The notes under the pieces were generated by a model that did not search any database, had not been told where the DNA came from, and saw only the letters and a list, made by a program, of their open reading frames with translations. The position numbers were made by a program, and so were the translations under genes. DNA of 25,708 bases from JBOFSQ01 sp051651625. GTDB taxonomy: Bacteria > Planctomycetota > Planctomycetia > Pirellulales > Thermoguttaceae. Within the stretch, counting starts at the first letter, position 1. The number at the start of each line of letters is the position of its first letter. Of the stretch, positions 23,748-25,708 are shown in pieces. The stretch covers positions 1 through 25,708 of the forward strand of contig JBOFSQ010000012.1 in NCBI GenBank assembly GCA_051651625.1. The letters run 5' to 3'.

Positions 23748-23779
23748 GTTACGAAGCGCATTTGCGAAACGATGTACTA

Positions 23780-24247
23780 CTACTCACTCAATTCTAGCTT
23801 GATCTCTTTATTCCCAGTCGTTGGGATTGTGATTTCAATGCCGGAGGCATTGTACCGTTCGTACTTCTGCGGAACGATGTATTCGTACACAACCTTATAG
23901 GCTTTACCGGCATCACTCAACCTATTTCTTTCCTCAATAGTCAAAGGGGTCACATCGTTTTTTCTAGATACTGCAACCTGATACTTGCCGGGAAGTGCCC
24001 CCTCACCGGGTGTCAAGGCACCGAGGGCGAATCTGCCACTGGAATCGGACATCGCAGAAGCGGGCTGCCCTTCTCCGCCAGACGGCACAAAAGTTATGGT
24101 CGCCCCTTCAATGGGTTTCCCACTCAGAGTCAACACCCCTGCTGCAGGGACGACTCCTTTGGTTCTTGGTCCAGACTCACCACATCCCTGCATGGCACTC
24201 AATAGGGTACAGAACACTACAACACAACAAATTTTCTTCATAGTCAT
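23780..24247 (-). CDS. Small lipoprotein with carboxypeptidase-regulatory-like domain
   Basis: The 155-residue product has a lipoprotein signal (MKKICCVVVFCTLLSAM, lipobox MQGC). The mature part contains a beta-sandwich of the transthyretin/carboxypeptidase-regulatory type: GVLTLSGKPIEGATITFVPS, then SDSSGRFALGALTPGEGALPGKYQVAVS. A second ATG two codons downstream is an equally possible start. In planctomycetes such lipoproteins commonly follow DUF1559 genes, as here 133 bases downstream on the same strand. The pairing suggests a shared role at the cell surface, unknown in detail. Confidence 0.88.
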   Translation of the reverse strand: MTMKKICCVVVFCTLLSAMQGCGESGPRTKGVVPAAGVLTLSGKPIEGATITFVPSGGEGQPASAMSDSSGRFALGALTPGEGALPGKYQVAVSRKNDVTPLTIEERNRLSDAGKAYKVVYEYIVPQKYERYNASGIEITIPTTGNKEIKLELSE

Positions 24248-24290
24248 ACCAGTTTGAAAGAGGTGAACGGCTTAAACGGACCAAGTCCAT

Positions 24291-24332
24291 CGCTTGGGGC
24301 ACCGACGACAACGGGGCCGGCAACCCCAAGCG
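24291..24332. terminator. Possible hairpin between DUF1559 gene and lipoprotein gene
   Basis: CGCTTGGGG (24291-24299) is the reverse complement of CCCCAAGCG (24324-24332), giving a 9-bp stem with a 24-base loop. It lies in the 133-base space after the DUF1559 stop codon on the minus strand. No U-tract follows, so attenuation or mRNA stabilisation is as likely as termination. Confidence 0.4.
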
Positions 24333-24380
24333 AGAAACAACCACCATTAGAAACAATGTGTTTATCGGCGAACGTGTAGA

Positions 24381-25708
24381 TTAGAAACCGCTCGCTTCAC
24401 CACCACTAACAGAGCCAAGGGCACCCCAAACGCCATAGGGGGAAATGCCGGAAACAAGGGCTGGGTTAAAAGCCTGTCCTGTCGTTCCAGCCGTATTGCA
24501 ATTGATGGTATCAGAAATGAACGTAACTGAACCATCCGCACGAGCCGCATTGGCACCGCCTGAATGATTACTCGATGCGGAAACAAGAAACACATTTCCG
24601 TCCTGACCATTTGCCGAACCACAGCTTGGCGAGTTCGGAGGCAGGATCGTATTGAACCGAGTAAATGAAGTCGCCCCATCACCCCAGCGCCATCCGCCAG
24701 CAGTACTGTAGAGCGTGGCTGCTGCTAAATACTGTTTGTTCGTTCCGCGAGTTGCCATACAGGCACTGGGGTTATTTGCCCCAAAAGAACTGGCTGGATA
24801 AGTATCGGTACTCGCTACAGCTCCCGAATTATTGAGAGCCGTAGCATCAATCGCAAAAGCCTCATTGATCCTGTTGCTACCCGAAACATGAACAATTCTC
24901 TCAGAGAACGCAAGCGTGTTGCTCGTCCCATCAGTGATAGCACTTCTCCACATACGATTTACGAACAGACCGCGGCTGACCGCCATTTTATAGCTCCCCT
25001 GATTACCACTTGTACCTGTACAACCGTTGTCATAGGGGTAGTCGCAGGTATTGTTGTAGCTGATGGAGTCACCCTCGCAGGCAACGTAGTTGTTTTTACC
25101 AAGCGCACTGGTGCCAACTGCGCCACCACCAACAGACGCAGACGAGCCATTGGGATCGCTGGCACAAAAGAACCCCGTAACCTTTGAATAGAAAGCGCGT
25201 CCGGGCAAAACATTTCCGTCTGCTGCGCAATAACCTGGCATCGTAATGCCAGTTCGTGTGGTACCAGTAACTGCTGCAGGATTTACCTTCGTCAGCCACG
25301 GGTGCATCGGCACCTGCGAATAGCATTCCTCGTACACCGTTGTCTGCTCCATGTAGGGCAGCAAGCTGGTTAACGTACTGACCCTATCGCGACGGCCAAG
25401 ATTGGCAGTAGCATAAGAGCCGTCGTATCCACGGCCAGGACCACCAGCCGAACCCGCTGGGAATGCCCCGTAGGTGTCGAGATAGTTGTGTGAGGCAAGT
25501 GCCAACTGTTTGAGGCTGTTGGTACACTGCATCCTTCTCGCCGCTTCGCGCGCAGCTTGCACGGCGGGAAGCAAGAGCGCAACCAGAACACCGATGATGG
25601 CGATCACCACCAGTAGTTCAACGAGCGTAAAACCGCGACGGCGGCTTTCAGAAAGAATGGAGCGAATGGCGTCATAGAAGACGCCGCACAGATTGCCTTG
25701 CTTACCTG
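24381..25708 (-). CDS. DUF1559 pseudopilin-like protein, 5' end beyond the window
   Basis: The product has a type IV prepilin signature (RRRG|FTLVELLVVIAIIGVLVALLLPAVQ) followed by AAREAARRMQC, SLKQLALASHNYLDTYGAFPAG and, near the end, H-X9-DG in NHSGGANAARADGS. These define the DUF1559 family, greatly expanded in planctomycetes and presumed pseudopilins or surface proteins. A GTG at 25608-25610 lies inside the prepilin helix and cannot be the start. The frame remains open to the window edge with no ATG, GTG or TTG before it, so the leader is at least 25 residues and the gene continues beyond 25708. The small lipoprotein gene follows it. Confidence 0.93.
   Translation of the reverse strand, partial: GKQGNLCGVFYDAIRSILSESRRRGFTLVELLVVIAIIGVLVALLLPAVQAAREAARRMQCTNSLKQLALASHNYLDTYGAFPAGSAGGPGRGYDGSYATANLGRRDRVSTLTSLLPYMEQTTVYEECYSQVPMHPWLTKVNPAAVTGTTRTGITMPGYCAADGNVLPGRAFYSKVTGFFCASDPNGSSASVGGGAVGTSALGKNNYVACEGDSISYNNTCDYPYDNGCTGTSGNQGSYKMAVSRGLFVNRMWRSAITDGTSNTLAFSERIVHVSGSNRINEAFAIDATALNNSGAVASTDTYPASSFGANNPSACMATRGTNKQYLAAATLYSTAGGWRWGDGATSFTRFNTILPPNSPSCGSANGQDGNVFLVSASSNHSGGANAARADGSVTFISDTINCNTAGTTGQAFNPALVSGISPYGVWGALGSVSGGEASGF

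Overview
The window looks like chromosomal DNA of a planctomycete (Planctomycetota). The main pointers are a DUF1559 protein with a prepilin-type N-terminus and an H-X9-DG C-terminal motif beside a small carboxypeptidase-regulatory-like lipoprotein, a large discoidin/beta-propeller/CXXCH protein of the HzsA-related kind, many exported proteins, and numerous hairpin-forming dispersed repeats. This is inferred from gene content; no rRNA, tRNA or marker gene is present to fix the taxon. I saw no CRISPR array, prophage or structural RNA gene.

Layout. 1-2842 (minus): a PilM/PilN- or GspL-like inner-membrane protein overlaps a membrane-anchored HtrA-like protease by 4 bases. 2940-5150: an IS200/RAYT-type tyrosine transposase gene lies between two inverted repeat blocks. 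A lone 4Fe-4S dicluster gene (3685-4710) follows, then a second pair of the same blocks with no transposase between them. 5185-7133 (plus): a TTG-started DksA/TraR zinc-finger protein and an exported protein with two SGNH hydrolase domains. 7165-8730 (plus): two consecutive nucleotidyltransferase/HEPN toxin-antitoxin modules, the first with a Phd/YefM-like domain fused to the nucleotidyltransferase. 8802-10832 (plus): a long RseP-type site-2 protease, converging on the next block across a large hairpin.

11070-15111 (minus): a Pro/Thr-rich lipoprotein, an exported protein with a possible secretin-like region, and a lipoprotein alpha/beta hydrolase, with repeat elements between them. 15500-20922 (minus): an exported right-handed beta-helix protein and, 53 bases downstream, the triheme HzsA-related protein, probably one transcript. 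21081-21543 (minus): a DUF4258/DUF2283 pair resembling a small toxin-antitoxin unit. 22096-23505 (minus): an exported alkaline phosphatase. 23780-25708 (minus): the small lipoprotein and the DUF1559 protein, whose 5' end runs off the window.

The genes suggest envelope proteolysis (HtrA, RseP), secretion or pilus-like machinery (GspL/PilM-like, possible secretin-like, DUF1559 pseudopilin), extracellular degradation of esters, glycans and phosphomonoesters, and defence or stress modules. The most unusual content is the repeat layer: a transposase element with an apparently internally deleted derivative 1.5 kb away, a repeat family nested inside a copy of another family, and a repeat that supplies a stop codon.
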